Assembly (NCBI RefSeq): GCF_003121845.1
Contig: NZ_QEWQ01000004.1
Span: 1-64,000 of the forward strand
Length of the DNA: 64,000 bases
From: Ignatzschineria ureiclastica
Lineage (GTDB): Bacteria; Pseudomonadota; Gammaproteobacteria; Cardiobacteriales; Wohlfahrtiimonadaceae
Direction of reading: 5' to 3'
The translations under genes were made by a program, and so were the position numbers. Position 1 is the first letter of the stretch. Every line of letters begins with the position of its first letter. Positions 8,050 to 17,485 of the stretch are shown piece by piece. The notes below the pieces were generated by a model that saw only the letters and a list, made by a program, of their open reading frames with translations, did not search any database and was not told the DNA's origin.

Positions 8050-9597
8050 ATGGATATATTATTGATAACGCTCAATGCACGCTATGCGCACGCTTCATTA
8101 GGGCTTCGTTATCTTAAAGCGAATCTCTATGAATTAGAAGATCGGGCAGAAATTTTAGAATTTACGATTCAGCAGAATCGGGAGTCAATGCTTGAAGAGA
8201 TTCATAAGAGATCCCCTAAAATCGTCTCTTTTGGTCTTTATATCTGGAATTTTAATGAAACAACGGCTCTTATTCAGGATTTACGAGCATTAATGCCGGA
8301 CTTAATTATCAATATTGGTGGGCCGGAAGTCTCTTATGAGTATGAAACAATAGCTATTTTTCCATTAGTGGACTATCTCATTACGGAGTGGGGAGATGTT
8401 AGCTTTTATCAATTAGCTAAATCGATTCTATTAGAGGGGAAACCTTGGCCAACGAAGGTCATTAAAGGGATAGAACCGCCGTTAGAAGAGATTAAATTAC
8501 CTTATTATCTCTATAATGAAGAAGATATTGCGCATAGAACGGTCTATATTGAAGCTTCTCGAGGTTGTCCCTTTAAGTGCGAATTTTGTCTCTCGAGTTT
8601 AGATAGGACTGCGTGGCGTTTTCCTTTAGAGCCTTTTTTGGAAGCGATGGAGGATCTTTATCAAAGGGGGTTGCGGCAATTTAAGTTTGTTGATCGTACC
8701 TTTAATCTAAAGAAAGATTTCACTTTAGCGATTTTAGATTTCTTTCTGGATAAAATTGCTAACAATCCGGACGAGCCACTATTCTTACATTTTGAGTTGG
8801 TACCGGATTACCTTTCAGATGAACTTAAAGCGAAAATTTTAGAGTTTCCGGATGGTTCGCTGCAATTTGAGATTGGTATTCAAACCTTAAATACGACGAC
8901 TCAGCAGTTGATCTCTCGGCGAACAAATCTGCCGGTTGCGAAGGAGAATATCTCCTGGCTCTCGAAAAATACTGATGTGCATCTGCACGTAGATCTCATT
9001 GTAGGGTTACCTGATGAGGATTTAACGAGTTTTGCACAAGGATTTGATGAGCTCTGGTCGTGGGAGCCGCAAGAGATTCAAGTGGGTATTTTAAAACGGT
9101 TAAAAGGTGTACCGATTATTCGTCATAGTCAGGAATTTGAATATCGTTTTAGTCAAGTACCACCATATTCTATTTTGCAAAATAGAGATATGCCATTTAC
9201 AACCGTAATGGAGATGGAACGATTTGCTAAGTTTTGGGATAGTGTGGCTAATTCTGGTCGTTTTAAAGCGATTTTACCTATTATTTTAGAGAAGCAACCT
9301 TTCAAACATTTTAGCGCGTTATCGCAATCACTCTATCAAACATTTGGGCGGAGTTATGGTATTGCGTTAGATCGACTTTTTAGAGCCATTTTTGATTATT
9401 TAGTGAATGAGCGAGCATTGCCGGAAGAAGTTGTGCGAGAGGCGATGTGCGAGGATTTTCTACGTACCGGCATTAAAGGTTGGCCTAAATATTTAGGTGA
9501 TCGTCCCGATGCTTTACTATTTGCACGAGAAACGCCGGCGGAACAAGCGGCAAAGCAAGCATTACCACAAAGACAGCGACAACATCGCACCGGATAG
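8050..9597 (+). CDS. B12-binding-domain radical SAM protein (DUF4080 type)
   Basis: 515 residues. The N-terminal ~130 residues form a cobalamin-binding Rossmann-like domain beginning MDILLITLNARYAHASLGLRYL. The radical SAM cluster motif CxxxCxxC is C173-PFK-C177-EF-C180 and the barrel continues with RQFKFVDRTFN and QFEIGIQTLN. The C-terminal part (~370-500) matches the DUF4080 region. Substrate and reaction are unknown; the class often performs methylations or rearrangements. The last codons and the TAG stop lie inside a half copy of the interspersed repeat, so the native C-terminus has probably been altered by insertion. Confidence 0.88.
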   Translation: MDILLITLNARYAHASLGLRYLKANLYELEDRAEILEFTIQQNRESMLEEIHKRSPKIVSFGLYIWNFNETTALIQDLRALMPDLIINIGGPEVSYEYETIAIFPLVDYLITEWGDVSFYQLAKSILLEGKPWPTKVIKGIEPPLEEIKLPYYLYNEEDIAHRTVYIEASRGCPFKCEFCLSSLDRTAWRFPLEPFLEAMEDLYQRGLRQFKFVDRTFNLKKDFTLAILDFFLDKIANNPDEPLFLHFELVPDYLSDELKAKILEFPDGSLQFEIGIQTLNTTTQQLISRRTNLPVAKENISWLSKNTDVHLHVDLIVGLPDEDLTSFAQGFDELWSWEPQEIQVGILKRLKGVPIIRHSQEFEYRFSQVPPYSILQNRDMPFTTVMEMERFAKFWDSVANSGRFKAILPIILEKQPFKHFSALSQSLYQTFGRSYGIALDRLFRAIFDYLVNERALPEEVVREAMCEDFLRTGIKGWPKYLGDRPDALLFARETPAEQAAKQALPQRQRQHRTG

Positions 9598-9669
9598 AAC
9601 GGCTTCCTTGCCTCGATCAGCTGATGTGCCGGCATTTAGATAAGCTTATTTTAAACTGATCTTGTTATC
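9588..9669 (-). repeat. Interspersed MITE-like repeat, half copy
   Basis: Shows the GC-rich core (accggatagaacggctt ... gtgccggcattta) and the end gcttattttaaactgatctt shared with the copies at 34653 and 46283. The other half of the element is missing; coding sequence of the radical SAM gene abuts directly and takes its stop codon TAG from ccggatag. The terminal TATAGT is degraded here. Confidence 0.8.
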
Positions 9670-9678
9670 ATTAGATAT

Positions 9679-10533
9679 TCAATCAAGGGGTAACTCAATC
9701 GGCGAATCGGTGTAGAGCATTGAGCGATTTAAACTTTTAAATGGTTGTAATTGCCACTGCTCTTTTTGGGCTAATGATTGAAGAGATTCCCATTTTTCAT
9801 CGGTGGGTTTAGGGATAAAGAGGCAAGCACCAGTGCCGGTAATATAGGGAGATAATTCAAGCGCTTCAAGTTTTGTCATAATAGTTTGCATAACTGGATA
9901 ATGCGCAAAGATAGCGGGTAGACAATCATTGATAGCGCGTTCTTCTGTAAAATATTGCTCGGTAAAGAGAGGGCTATTACGAATCAGATGCGGGCTTTCG
10001 AATATTTCTTGGGTACTAATATGAATGCCGGGATTGATCAGAATAAAATCAGATTCAGGAGGTTCAATCGGTGTTAATTGTTCACCAATTCCCTCAGCCC
10101 AAGCACTTTTACCATAAATGAAGATCGGCACATCTGCGCCGAGTTTTTTGCCAATTTGAATAAGCTCTTCTGTGGTGAGATAGAGTTCCCACAATTGATT
10201 GAGTACCACTAGCGTCGTTGCGGCATTGGAGCTTCCCCCACCAATGCCGGCCCCCATAGGTAGATGCTTAATAAGATCAATCGTGACTCCTTTCTCAATT
10301 TGGCTATATTCTTGCAGAGCAATCAGAGCCCGGTAGATCAAGTCTTCCTCAAGTGGAAACAGTTCGTGATCATAATCGAAATGAATCTCGCCGGTATCAT
10401 TGACCTGAAAACCAATTTCATCATAGAGATTGGTAAATTGAAAAACGGTTTGTAAATAATGATAGCCATTCGCTTCTTGTCGAATAATACGAAGCATACG
10501 ATTGATCTTTGCCGGAGAAGGGAAGTAGAGCAT
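9679..10533 (-). CDS. ispE: 4-diphosphocytidyl-2-C-methyl-D-erythritol kinase
   Basis: 284 residues, the normal IspE length. It phosphorylates CDP-methylerythritol in the non-mevalonate isoprenoid pathway. The GHMP-kinase ATP loop is LPMGAGIGGGSSNAAT at residues 91-106, the N-terminal substrate loop is FPSPAKINRML, and the C-terminal motif is ITGTGACLF. It follows lolB on the same strand with a gap of 93 bases; lolB-ispE facing tRNA(Gln)-prs is the standard gammaproteobacterial order. The gene is convergent with the radical SAM gene, with the half repeat between them. Confidence 0.96.
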   Translation of the reverse strand: MLYFPSPAKINRMLRIIRQEANGYHYLQTVFQFTNLYDEIGFQVNDTGEIHFDYDHELFPLEEDLIYRALIALQEYSQIEKGVTIDLIKHLPMGAGIGGGSSNAATTLVVLNQLWELYLTTEELIQIGKKLGADVPIFIYGKSAWAEGIGEQLTPIEPPESDFILINPGIHISTQEIFESPHLIRNSPLFTEQYFTEERAINDCLPAIFAHYPVMQTIMTKLEALELSPYITGTGACLFIPKPTDEKWESLQSLAQKEQWQLQPFKSLNRSMLYTDSPIELPLD

Positions 10534-10626
10534 AGTGGAGATCCTATAATCCTATAACAAGTTTTCTATATTGTACCGCTATCGGTATGATAATGAGCGA
10601 TCTATAATGAGAGATGTGCAAATTAT

Positions 10627-11184
10627 TTAATGAATAATCCAATTATCAATCAGGAAGCGTAAACGAATATCATTACCACGCGTTAAAGTCATTTTAAGGG
10701 GAAGTTGCATACCATTTTTCTCAATCCATTCCTGGTAACTAACTGTCCAGCCATCTTCTTTAAATTGTTTAGGGAGACCTTTATCGTCGAATACAATCTT
10801 AGTATCCGGGTGAGTTGTCTTACCTTTGATCCATTGTTGAGAGCCTGATACAGGCCAATCAACGCCGGTGAGATTCGCAAAAAGACGATCAGGATTTTGA
10901 TCTTTGAAGGTCTCTTCATCAATAGTAATACTAGTTTCTTGATCATCAATGGCAATATCGACGCGACCTTGTGCGAAAGGCCCTTGAATAATGATATTGA
11001 TCGCCTCATTTTTAGCCTGCTCAATCGCAAAACTCACTTGTCCACTTTGCGTTGGATGTTTAATAGCCGTTCTTCCAAAAACTTTATAGTCCTGTGCTTC
11101 ATCTAAAGATTGGTACATTGGGACGGTACAGGCGGCTAAAGTAAAGAGTGCTACAGAAAAAGGAATAATTTTTAGTCGTTTCAT
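10627..11184 (-). CDS. lolB: Outer-membrane lipoprotein LolB
   Basis: 185 residues. It has a lipoprotein signal peptide with lipobox LAAC, lipidated cysteine at residue 19, followed by the LolB beta-barrel half with YKVFGRTAIK, a QGPFAQGRVDI strand and the DWPVSGSQQWIKGK block. LolB receives lipoproteins from LolA in the periplasm and inserts them in the outer membrane. It is an essential gene in Enterobacteria. It is upstream of ispE in the same orientation. The AUG follows an AT-rich stretch with only a weak ribosome-binding sequence. Confidence 0.93.
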   Translation of the reverse strand: MKRLKIIPFSVALFTLAACTVPMYQSLDEAQDYKVFGRTAIKHPTQSGQVSFAIEQAKNEAINIIIQGPFAQGRVDIAIDDQETSITIDEETFKDQNPDRLFANLTGVDWPVSGSQQWIKGKTTHPDTKIVFDDKGLPKQFKEDGWTVSYQEWIEKNGMQLPLKMTLTRGNDIRLRFLIDNWIIH

Positions 11185-11353
11185 GGTTTTTTTTACAAAA
11201 TTTGATAGAATTATCTGCGTCGTTTTAAGAGACGGGTAAGTTGCTAGTTTATAATAAAATGTATAAATTCTGTTACTTATTCTACACTTTGAAATTGATT
11301 ATAGACAGAAGTCTGGATGAGTAAAAAAAACTCAATGCTTTCTAAAAAAGCGC

Positions 11354-11381
11354 TAGACAAATTGTAAAAGATGTCTATAAT
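11354..11381 (+). promoter_or_regulatory. Sigma-70 promoter of tRNA-Gln
   Basis: TAGACA and a perfect TATAAT separated by 16 bases, ending 14 bases before the mature tRNA 5' end. Confidence 0.75.
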
Positions 11382-11395
11382 AGTTGTTCTTCAGA

Positions 11396-11470
11396 TGGGC
11401 TATAGCCAAGCGGTAAGGCAGCGGGTTTTGATCCCGCCATCCCCAGGTTCGAATCCTGGTAGCCCAGCCA
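11396..11470 (+). tRNA. tRNA-Gln (anticodon TTG)
   Basis: 75 bases including an encoded CCA end. The acceptor stem tgggcta pairs with tagccca, the anticodon stem gcggg/cccgc carries the loop ttttgat with anticodon TTG, and the T-loop is the normal ggttcgaatcc. Position between lolB and prs is conserved in gammaproteobacteria. Confidence 0.97.
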
Positions 11471-11477
11471 AATTTAT

Positions 11478-11547
11478 AAAGGTATTGCACTGTAATTGAG
11501 TTGATTATGTCAAAGAAAAGATTACAATTAGTGGCAATACCTTTTTT
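11478..11547 (+). terminator. Long-stem terminator after tRNA-Gln
   Basis: aaaggtattgc pairs with gcaataccttt across a 45-base middle that itself can pair (tgtaat/attaca), and the right arm runs into a T tract. It separates the tRNA transcript from prs. Confidence 0.75.
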
Positions 11548-11595
11548 CTATTTTAATCCCCCCACTTTACTTTATTTGATAGAGGATTCTTTGTA

Positions 11596-12555
11596 ATGAG
11601 CAGCAAAGACCAGATGATGGTGTTTACCGGAAACGCCAATCCAGAGTTAGCTAAGAAGATTGTTAAACATTTAGGGCTTGAGTTAGGAGATGCGACTGTT
11701 GGACGCTTCTCAGATGGAGAAGTAATGATCTCTATCAATGAAAATGTACGGGGGAAAGATGTCTTCTTTGTACAGCCCACCTGTTTCCCAACAAATGATA
11801 ACTTAATGGAGCTTCTGGTTGCGTGTGATGCACTTCGCCGAGCATCTGCAGGTCGTATTACGGCGGTTATTCCTTATTATGGTTATTCGCGTCAAGATCG
11901 TCGCCCTCGTTCAGCACGTGTACCGATCTCTGCTAAAGTTGTGGCGAATATGATTACAAGCGTGGGTTGTGACCGCGTATTAACAATCGATCTTCATGCT
12001 GATCAAATCCAAGGTTTCTTTGAAATTCCTGTAGATAATATCTATGCTTCATCTGTGATCCAAGCAGATATTATGAAGCATGATACTTCTAATATTACCG
12101 TTGTTTCTCCTGATGTAGGGGGCGTACTTCGTGCGCGTTCTGTGGCAAAACAGATTCCCGGCGCAGATTTAGTCATTATCGATAAACGTCGTCCTGCACC
12201 GAATGTGTCAGAAGTGATGAATATTATCGGTGAGGTGAATGGTCGTGATTGCATTATCGTTGATGATATCGTTGATACAGCAGGAACTTTAGGCGCAGCA
12301 GCTCAAGTATTGAAAGAGCGTGGAGCTAAAACTGTTAAAGCTTACTGTACGCATCCTATCTTCTCAGGTAAAGCAGTTTCAAATATCAATAATTCAGGCC
12401 TTGATGAGATGATTGTGACGGATACAATTCCTCTTCGCGAAGAAGCTAGAAATTGTGCAAAAATTCGTGTACTTTCCATTTCTGATATTATCGCGAACAC
12501 AATCCAACGCATTCATGAAGAAGAGTCTGTAAGTACCCTTTTTACCCATGAATAG
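11596..12555 (+). CDS. prs: Ribose-phosphate pyrophosphokinase (PRPP synthetase)
   Basis: 319 residues. It makes PRPP from ribose 5-phosphate and ATP for nucleotide, His and Trp synthesis. Typical class I motifs are present: [10 protein letters not shown] at the N-terminus, the flexible-loop [11 protein letters not shown], the metal-binding [11 protein letters not shown] and the PRPP loop [12 protein letters not shown] near residues 217-228. The start has a modest ribosome-binding site. It is monocistronic and closed by a terminator. The product feeds xpt in this window. Confidence 0.97.
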   Translation: MSSKDQMMVFTGNANPELAKKIVKHLGLELGDATVGRFSDGEVMISINENVRGKDVFFVQPTCFPTNDNLMELLVACDALRRASAGRITAVIPYYGYSRQDRRPRSARVPISAKVVANMITSVGCDRVLTIDLHADQIQGFFEIPVDNIYASSVIQADIMKHDTSNITVVSPDVGGVLRARSVAKQIPGADLVIIDKRRPAPNVSEVMNIIGEVNGRDCIIVDDIVDTAGTLGAAAQVLKERGAKTVKAYCTHPIFSGKAVSNINNSGLDEMIVTDTIPLREEARNCAKIRVLSISDIIANTIQRIHEEESVSTLFTHE

Positions 12556-12621
12556 TTGTTCATCTGAGAGTTTTGTTGATTGACGACAAGTTCTAAGAAT
12601 TGAGATCAAAAAATATTCTAG

Positions 12622-12654
12622 ACGTATATTCCTGAGTGGGATATACGTTTTTTT
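12622..12654 (+). terminator. prs terminator
   Basis: acgtatat and atatacgt form the stem, followed by seven T. Confidence 0.8.
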
Positions 12655-12840
12655 ATTATGACATTTTGTTAGTATCTTTTTGTTATGATATTTTTGAGGT
12701 CTGGTAGAAGTAGTGTAGTAATGTAAGAAAAATCATGGTGGCACTGATTTTTTTGCTGAGAATCCCCGTAATAAGATTGTCTATGATATCCTATCTCTCT
12801 TAGAATTATATGATCATACAAAGACTAAAAAGGAGTTCTT

Positions 12841-13107
12841 ATGACTCGACGTGTATTTTGTGTCAAATTACAAAAAGAAGCAGATGGTATGCCAAGACAG
12901 ATGTATCCTGGCGAATTAGGTAAGCAAATATTTGAGAATGTCTCTAACGAGGCTTGGCAACAATGGCTTAGAGCACAAACAATTTTGATTAATGAATATC
13001 GTATTAATCCGCTTGACCCTAAATCTCGAGAATTTTTAGAGCAACAGATGCATGATTTCTTTTTTGGAAGTGGCGCTGAATTGCCAGATGCCTTTAAGCC
13101 AGAATAA
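12841..13107 (+). CDS. yggX: Probable Fe(2+)-trafficking protein
   Basis: 88 residues, the length of YggX. The signature MTRRVFCVKLQKEADGM with the conserved Cys7, then PGELGKQI, and the central WQQWLRAQTILINEYRINPLDP are clear. The family protects iron-sulfur proteins and labile iron from oxidative damage. It has an AAGGAG ribosome-binding site. Usually found beside mutY; here it stands alone between prs and leuA. Confidence 0.95.
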   Translation: MTRRVFCVKLQKEADGMPRQMYPGELGKQIFENVSNEAWQQWLRAQTILINEYRINPLDPKSREFLEQQMHDFFFGSGAELPDAFKPE

Positions 13108-13133
13108 TAAATTTGTGATTTAGAAAAAGTAAT

Positions 13134-13174
13134 AAAACCTTGACCGATGTATAAAAACAGGTTAAGGTTTTTTT
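13134..13174 (+). terminator. yggX terminator
   Basis: aaaaccttgacc pairs with ggttaaggtttt (one mismatch) and continues into a T tract. Confidence 0.8.
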
Positions 13175-13347
13175 ATGACTACGAAAAATAACACCTTACT
13201 ACAACTACGACTTATTCTGCTGTAACCGCAATGGTTGCAGCGTAAATTAGCTTTTGTCTATTAAAAGCATGTAAATAACAGTTGAATTTTCCAAGCGTTA
13301 ATACAGTTTAAATACGATTTACATTTTAAGTCTTACTAGGTGTTGTG

Positions 13348-13503
13348 ATGCAATATATTTTCCCATTCTTATTAGATACTGGCCCATTGTGGCGTGTAAT
13401 TGAAGTAATTAGTTGTAATTATTTTCAACTTATTATTCGGCAATATAAAATTTTACGCTGGCATGTATTCACCTACACTTTACGACTTCATCTCAAACCC
13501 TAA
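13348..13503 (+). CDS. Possible leuA leader peptide, 51 aa (speculative)
   Basis: ATG preceded by taggtg opens a 51-codon frame upstream of leuA. It holds 8 Leu, 6 Ile and 3 Val codons, with a Leu cluster at the very end (T-L-R-L-H-L-K-P, stop). The Leu-Leu codons of this cluster lie within the left arm of an 11-bp perfect inverted repeat whose right arm lies 100 bases nearer leuA. This is the arrangement expected if ribosome stalling at Leu codons changes RNA pairing. An AT-rich random frame could also show this composition, and no classical terminator was found, so confidence is low. Confidence 0.35.
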   Translation: MQYIFPFLLDTGPLWRVIEVISCNYFQLIIRQYKILRWHVFTYTLRLHLKP

Positions 13504-13610
13504 ATGAAAGGAATAGCAAAAAAGCTATGCAATTGGCGTGCTTTACATGACAATATTTCACAATTTTTTGCTTAAAATAGGCAATGGTTGAGTCAAAAAT
13601 GAGATGAAGT
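13485..13610 (+). promoter_or_regulatory. Long-range inverted repeat in the leuA leader
   Basis: acttcatctca (13485-13495) and tgagatgaagt (13600-13610) are perfectly complementary over 11 bases. Between them are a small hairpin (atagc/gctat) and the T-rich run caattttttgc. The rest of the gene-free stretch 13175-13710 shows no other clear feature apart from the leader frame. Confidence 0.45.
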
Positions 13611-13710
13611 TATTTTGAAGTGATTTATCCGTTACTACAAGCAGCTAAAATAAAAATATTGATTAAGATTTAAAAGATAATAACACTGAGTTTAAAGAGG
13701 AAATAACACA

Positions 13711-15393
13711 ATGATCACCAATCCTGAAGTTAAATATCAACGATTTGAAGCACCTAATTATCAAAATCGTACCTGGCCTAATAAAGAGATTACGAAAGTT
13801 CCTCGTTGGTTGAGTTCAGATCTTCGTGATGGCAATCAATCACTGATTGAGCCGATGAATGTGGAGAAAAAGCTTCGGATGTTTGATCTGCTGATTGAGT
13901 GTGGTTTTAAGGAGATTGAAGTAGGGTTCCCTTCAGCTTCAGAAACAGAGTTTAATTTTGTTCGTAAGCTTATTGAAGAAGAGCGTATTCCCGATGATGT
14001 GACGATCCAAGTTTTGACACAAGCTAGACAAGATCTGATTACGAAGACATTTGAGTCTTTGAAAGGTGCAAAAAAAGCAATTGTTCATTACTATAATGCC
14101 GTCTCACCTACTTTTAGACGAGTCGTTTTCAAAATGGAGAAGCCTGAAATTAAAGCGCTTGCCGTAAAAGGGGGGGGGATGATTAAGGCAGAGTCACTCA
14201 AGTACCCTGATACAGAGTGGTTTTTTGAGTACTCACCTGAAATTTTCTCTGATGCGGAGCTCCCTTTCTCTTTAGAGGTTTGCGAAGCCGTTTGTGAGGT
14301 CTTTAAACCTACGCCTGAAAAGCCCTTAATTTTGAACCTTCCTGCAACGGTAGAGGTTTCTACGCCCAATGTATATGCCGATCAAGTTGAGTGGTTCTGT
14401 GATCATATTAGTTGCCGAGATTCAGTTGTGATTAGTGCCCATGTACATAATGACCGAGGTTGTGCGGTTGCGGCAACAGAGTTAGCATTAATGGCGGGTG
14501 CAGATCGAGTAGAGGGTTGTCTTTTTGGTCATGGTGAGCGTACAGGGAATGTGGATCTTGTCACTGTGGCATTGAATATGTATTCTCAAGGGCTTCATCC
14601 GGGGCTTGATTTTAGTAAGATTAATACTGTTGTCAGAGAAGTGGAATATTGTACCGATCTTCCGGTTCATCCTCGTCATCCTTACGCAGGTGAATTGGTG
14701 TTTACGGCTTTCTCAGGCTCTCATCAGGATGCAATTCGGAAAGGGCTTGCTGATATGAAAGAGAATCCTGATCAATATTGGCGTGTTCCTTACTTACCGA
14801 TTGATCCATTTGACTTAGGTCGTTCTTATGAAGCGGTTATTCGAGTGAATAGTCAATCAGGGAAAGGTGGTGTGGCTTATCTATTAGAAGAAGATCATGG
14901 TATTGAATTACCGCGCCGCTTACAGATTGAATTTAGTAAGGTTGCGCAGCTCTTTGCCGATAGAGAAGGTGTTGAGCTGACTTCCGAGCGCTTATACAGT
15001 ATTTTTGAATCAGAATATCTAAATGCAACGCCGGCTATAGAGATCTTAATGCCGATCGATATCGAAGAGGATTCTGATGGTAATACGCATATGCAGTTGA
15101 AATTGAAAACAGCAGATGGAGAAAAATCTTTAAATGCGAAAGGCAATGGACCTATCGCAGCATTTGTCCATGGTGTTAATGAGATCTTTGGCTGGAATAT
15201 TGATGTTGTGGACTATAATGAGCATGCTAGAAGTCAAGGATCTACAGCGGAAGCAGTTTCTTATGTAGAATTGCAGATTGAAAATAGAACACTCTTCGGT
15301 GCAGCAACTCATGCGAATACGTCTCGCTCATCGCTAAAAGCGGTCGTCTCTGCGATTAATCGTGCAATTGCACAAGGCTTTTTAAGCATGTAA
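13711..15393 (+). CDS. leuA: 2-isopropylmalate synthase (long, type 2 form)
   Basis: 560 residues. It condenses acetyl-CoA with 2-oxoisovalerate, the first step of leucine synthesis. The HMGL-like TIM barrel begins with the metal-binding SDLRDGNQSLIEPM near residues 35-48 and contains SAHVHNDRGCAVAATELA and GCLFGHGERTGNVD. The C-terminal regulatory LeuA dimerisation domain (~430-555) is present, as needed for leucine feedback. The length and PNKEITKVPRW start fit the form found in Pseudomonas and actinobacteria, not the ~520-residue E. coli type. Other leu genes are not in the window. Ribosome-binding site AGAGGAA. Confidence 0.96.
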   Translation: MITNPEVKYQRFEAPNYQNRTWPNKEITKVPRWLSSDLRDGNQSLIEPMNVEKKLRMFDLLIECGFKEIEVGFPSASETEFNFVRKLIEEERIPDDVTIQVLTQARQDLITKTFESLKGAKKAIVHYYNAVSPTFRRVVFKMEKPEIKALAVKGGGMIKAESLKYPDTEWFFEYSPEIFSDAELPFSLEVCEAVCEVFKPTPEKPLILNLPATVEVSTPNVYADQVEWFCDHISCRDSVVISAHVHNDRGCAVAATELALMAGADRVEGCLFGHGERTGNVDLVTVALNMYSQGLHPGLDFSKINTVVREVEYCTDLPVHPRHPYAGELVFTAFSGSHQDAIRKGLADMKENPDQYWRVPYLPIDPFDLGRSYEAVIRVNSQSGKGGVAYLLEEDHGIELPRRLQIEFSKVAQLFADREGVELTSERLYSIFESEYLNATPAIEILMPIDIEEDSDGNTHMQLKLKTADGEKSLNAKGNGPIAAFVHGVNEIFGWNIDVVDYNEHARSQGSTAEAVSYVELQIENRTLFGAATHANTSRSSLKAVVSAINRAIAQGFLSM

Positions 15394-15424
15394 TGAATAT
15401 AGAATTAGGATAATTATTAGGTTG

Positions 15425-15455
15425 AGGTCATTTCTTCTGGGGAATGGCCTTTTTA
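15425..15455 (+). terminator. leuA terminator
   Basis: aggtcatt/aatggcct stem with ten-base loop and following T5. Confidence 0.8.
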
Positions 15456-15519
15456 TTGGGATTTAATACTGTTCATGGATAGCTCGTAGCAATAGGTGGC
15501 TGTTATAGAATTTGATTAT

Positions 15520-15687
15520 TATAGTAAGAGCGGTTCAAAATAAGCATTATTGAAATGCCGGCGCATCTGTTGTAATAAATAAGGAAGCTATTCTATCCGG
15601 CATCTTGCAAGTGTTGTTTAGGACGGTTTTATGTTTTTCCCGCAAAAGCTGCTGAAAAACCATTTTTCTTAAACTAAATTTACTATA
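15520..15687 (+). repeat. Interspersed MITE-like repeat, full copy
   Basis: 168 bp. Left end tatagtaagagcggttc, right end (reverse complement) tatagtaaatttagttt: imperfect terminal inverted repeats, both ending in TA. Internal arms atgccgg and ccggcat are about 40 bases apart. It lies between leuA and metK. Confidence 0.85.
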
Positions 15688-16054
15688 AATCTGCAACTCT
15701 CAGTTATATTAAAATATATAAAATTAAACATTATTGAATTATCTATCAATAAATAATATATAGACATATGAATATATAGATATATAGTGTATATATTTAT
15801 AATATCCTATGTTGAAAATCGCCTATTTTCAATGAGTTTGAGATTATAAGTCCGCAGATTCATGATTCGATAGAGTCTTGCTTAGGTCTATTTCTAGGAT
15901 ATTTATTCAACAAGTGATGCAATAAAATGGTAGAATCTTTAAATCTTAAAGCAAATTAAGTGTATGAGTTGTACAATCAATTTTTGGATTGTATTGAGTT
16001 CATATTCACAAACGATCATTTTCATTAACTATTAGCAATAAAGAAAGATACGTT
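15688..16054 (+). other. metK upstream region
   Basis: Gene-free. The left part (15700-15810) is extremely AT-rich with many tata and ataga steps. A perfect 7-bp inverted repeat tacaatc/gattgta (15972-15993, eight-base loop) lies 60 bases before metK. No SAM riboswitch core or MetJ-type agacgtct boxes were found. Confidence 0.5.
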
Positions 16055-17263
16055 ATGACAAATTTATTTACCTCTGAATCAGTTTCTGAAGGACATCCTG
16101 ATAAGGTTGCAGATCAGATCTCTGATGCCGTTCTTGATGCAATTATCAAGCAAGACAAAAATGCGCGTGTAGCCTGCGAAACGTTAGTTAAAACGGGTGT
16201 TGCCATTGTTGCTGGTGAAGTCAGTACTAATGCTTGGGTCGATTTAGAAGATCTAGTCCGCCACGTGATTACTGATATTGGTTATGATTCCTCAAAAGTG
16301 GGATTTGATGGTAAAACCTGTGGTGTTCTTAATATCATTGGTAAGCAGAGTAGTGAGATAGCCCAAGGGGTTGATCGTAAATTACCCGAAGAACAAGGAG
16401 CGGGTGACCAAGGTTTAATGTTTGGTTATGCTTCTAATGAGACAGATGTTTTGATGCCTGCACCGATTACATTTGCACATCGTTTAATGGAGTGCCAATC
16501 TGAAGCGCGTAAAAGCCGTCAGTTATCGTGGCTTCGACCAGATGCAAAGAGCCAGGTCACATTTGCTTATAATAATGATGGTTCTATTTCTCATATTGAT
16601 GCAGTTGTTTTATCAACGCAGCACGATGAAGAAGTAAAAGCGAAAGATCTTGAAGAAGCCGTTATGGAGCTGATTATCAAGAAAACATTGCCGGCAGAAT
16701 GGTTAACTAAAGAGACCAAGTATCATATTAACCCTACTGGCAGTTTTACAATTGGTGGACCTGTAGGAGATTGTGGTTTAACAGGGCGCAAAATTATCGT
16801 TGATACTTATGGTGGTATGGCGCGTCATGGCGGTGGGGCTTTCTCTGGGAAAGATCCTTCTAAAGTAGACCGTTCAGCCGCTTATGCGGGTCGTTATGTT
16901 GCTAAAAATATTGTAGCAGCCGGACTTGCGGATAAGTGTGAAATTCAGGTGTCCTATGCGATTGGTGTTGCAGAGCCAACGTCGATCTCTATTACCACAT
17001 TTGGTACGAATAAAGTCCCTGAAGCATTGATTGAAGAGCTTGTGCGTAAGCACTTTGATCTTCGCCCATACGGTATTGTGAAGATGCTTGATCTTCTTCA
17101 TCCAATTTATCTACCCACAGCAAGTTATGGCCATTTTGGTCGCAATCCTTATGAAATTACTTATAAAGATAGTAATGATCAATTGGTGAAAGCGACGGCA
17201 TTTAGTTGGGAGAAGACGGATAAGGCAGAGCTTCTTCGTGCTGAGGCAGGATTACCGCTCTAA
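16055..17263 (+). CDS. metK: S-adenosylmethionine synthetase
   Basis: 402 residues. It forms SAM from methionine and ATP in the cytoplasm. All hallmarks are present: [18 protein letters not shown] at residues 8-25, the [12 protein letters not shown] hexapeptide region near 117-128, and the [21 protein letters not shown] segment near 235-255. It provides SAM for cfa, rlmE and the radical SAM enzyme in this window. AAAGAAAG serves as a modest ribosome-binding site. Confidence 0.97.
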   Translation: MTNLFTSESVSEGHPDKVADQISDAVLDAIIKQDKNARVACETLVKTGVAIVAGEVSTNAWVDLEDLVRHVITDIGYDSSKVGFDGKTCGVLNIIGKQSSEIAQGVDRKLPEEQGAGDQGLMFGYASNETDVLMPAPITFAHRLMECQSEARKSRQLSWLRPDAKSQVTFAYNNDGSISHIDAVVLSTQHDEEVKAKDLEEAVMELIIKKTLPAEWLTKETKYHINPTGSFTIGGPVGDCGLTGRKIIVDTYGGMARHGGGAFSGKDPSKVDRSAAYAGRYVAKNIVAAGLADKCEIQVSYAIGVAEPTSISITTFGTNKVPEALIEELVRKHFDLRPYGIVKMLDLLHPIYLPTASYGHFGRNPYEITYKDSNDQLVKATAFSWEKTDKAELLRAEAGLPL

Positions 17264-17367
17264 GTTATTTAAGTTAGATGATGCTGTTATTGAGTAATCT
17301 TTTAGATTAAAAGTGCTAAATAACAGTAAGTTGAGCAAATTAAAAGCAGTAGACAATTCGATTATTC

Positions 17368-17395
17368 TTGACTTTAAAATGGAAAAAGCTAGAAT
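17368..17395 (+). promoter_or_regulatory. Sigma-70 promoter upstream of rpmH
   Basis: TTGACT and TAGAAT with a 16-base spacer lie about 90 bases before the rpmH start, as expected for a strongly expressed ribosomal-protein gene. Confidence 0.6.
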
Positions 17396-17485
17396 AATCC
17401 GTTGTCTTAGTATGAATTTGATGCTCGCATTAAAATCTTTTTAAATGCGAGTGTTGTCACTTATATAAAATTAAAGGAATTAAGC

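Noticed and set aside
15688-16054. SAM riboswitch or MetJ boxes before metK
   Set aside because: No conserved SAM aptamer sequence and no agacgtct-type boxes were found in the AT-rich leader.
17264-17485. Replication origin next to rpmH
   Set aside because: No dnaA gene, no cluster of ttatccaca-type DnaA boxes and no typical unwinding element; the neighbour is metK.
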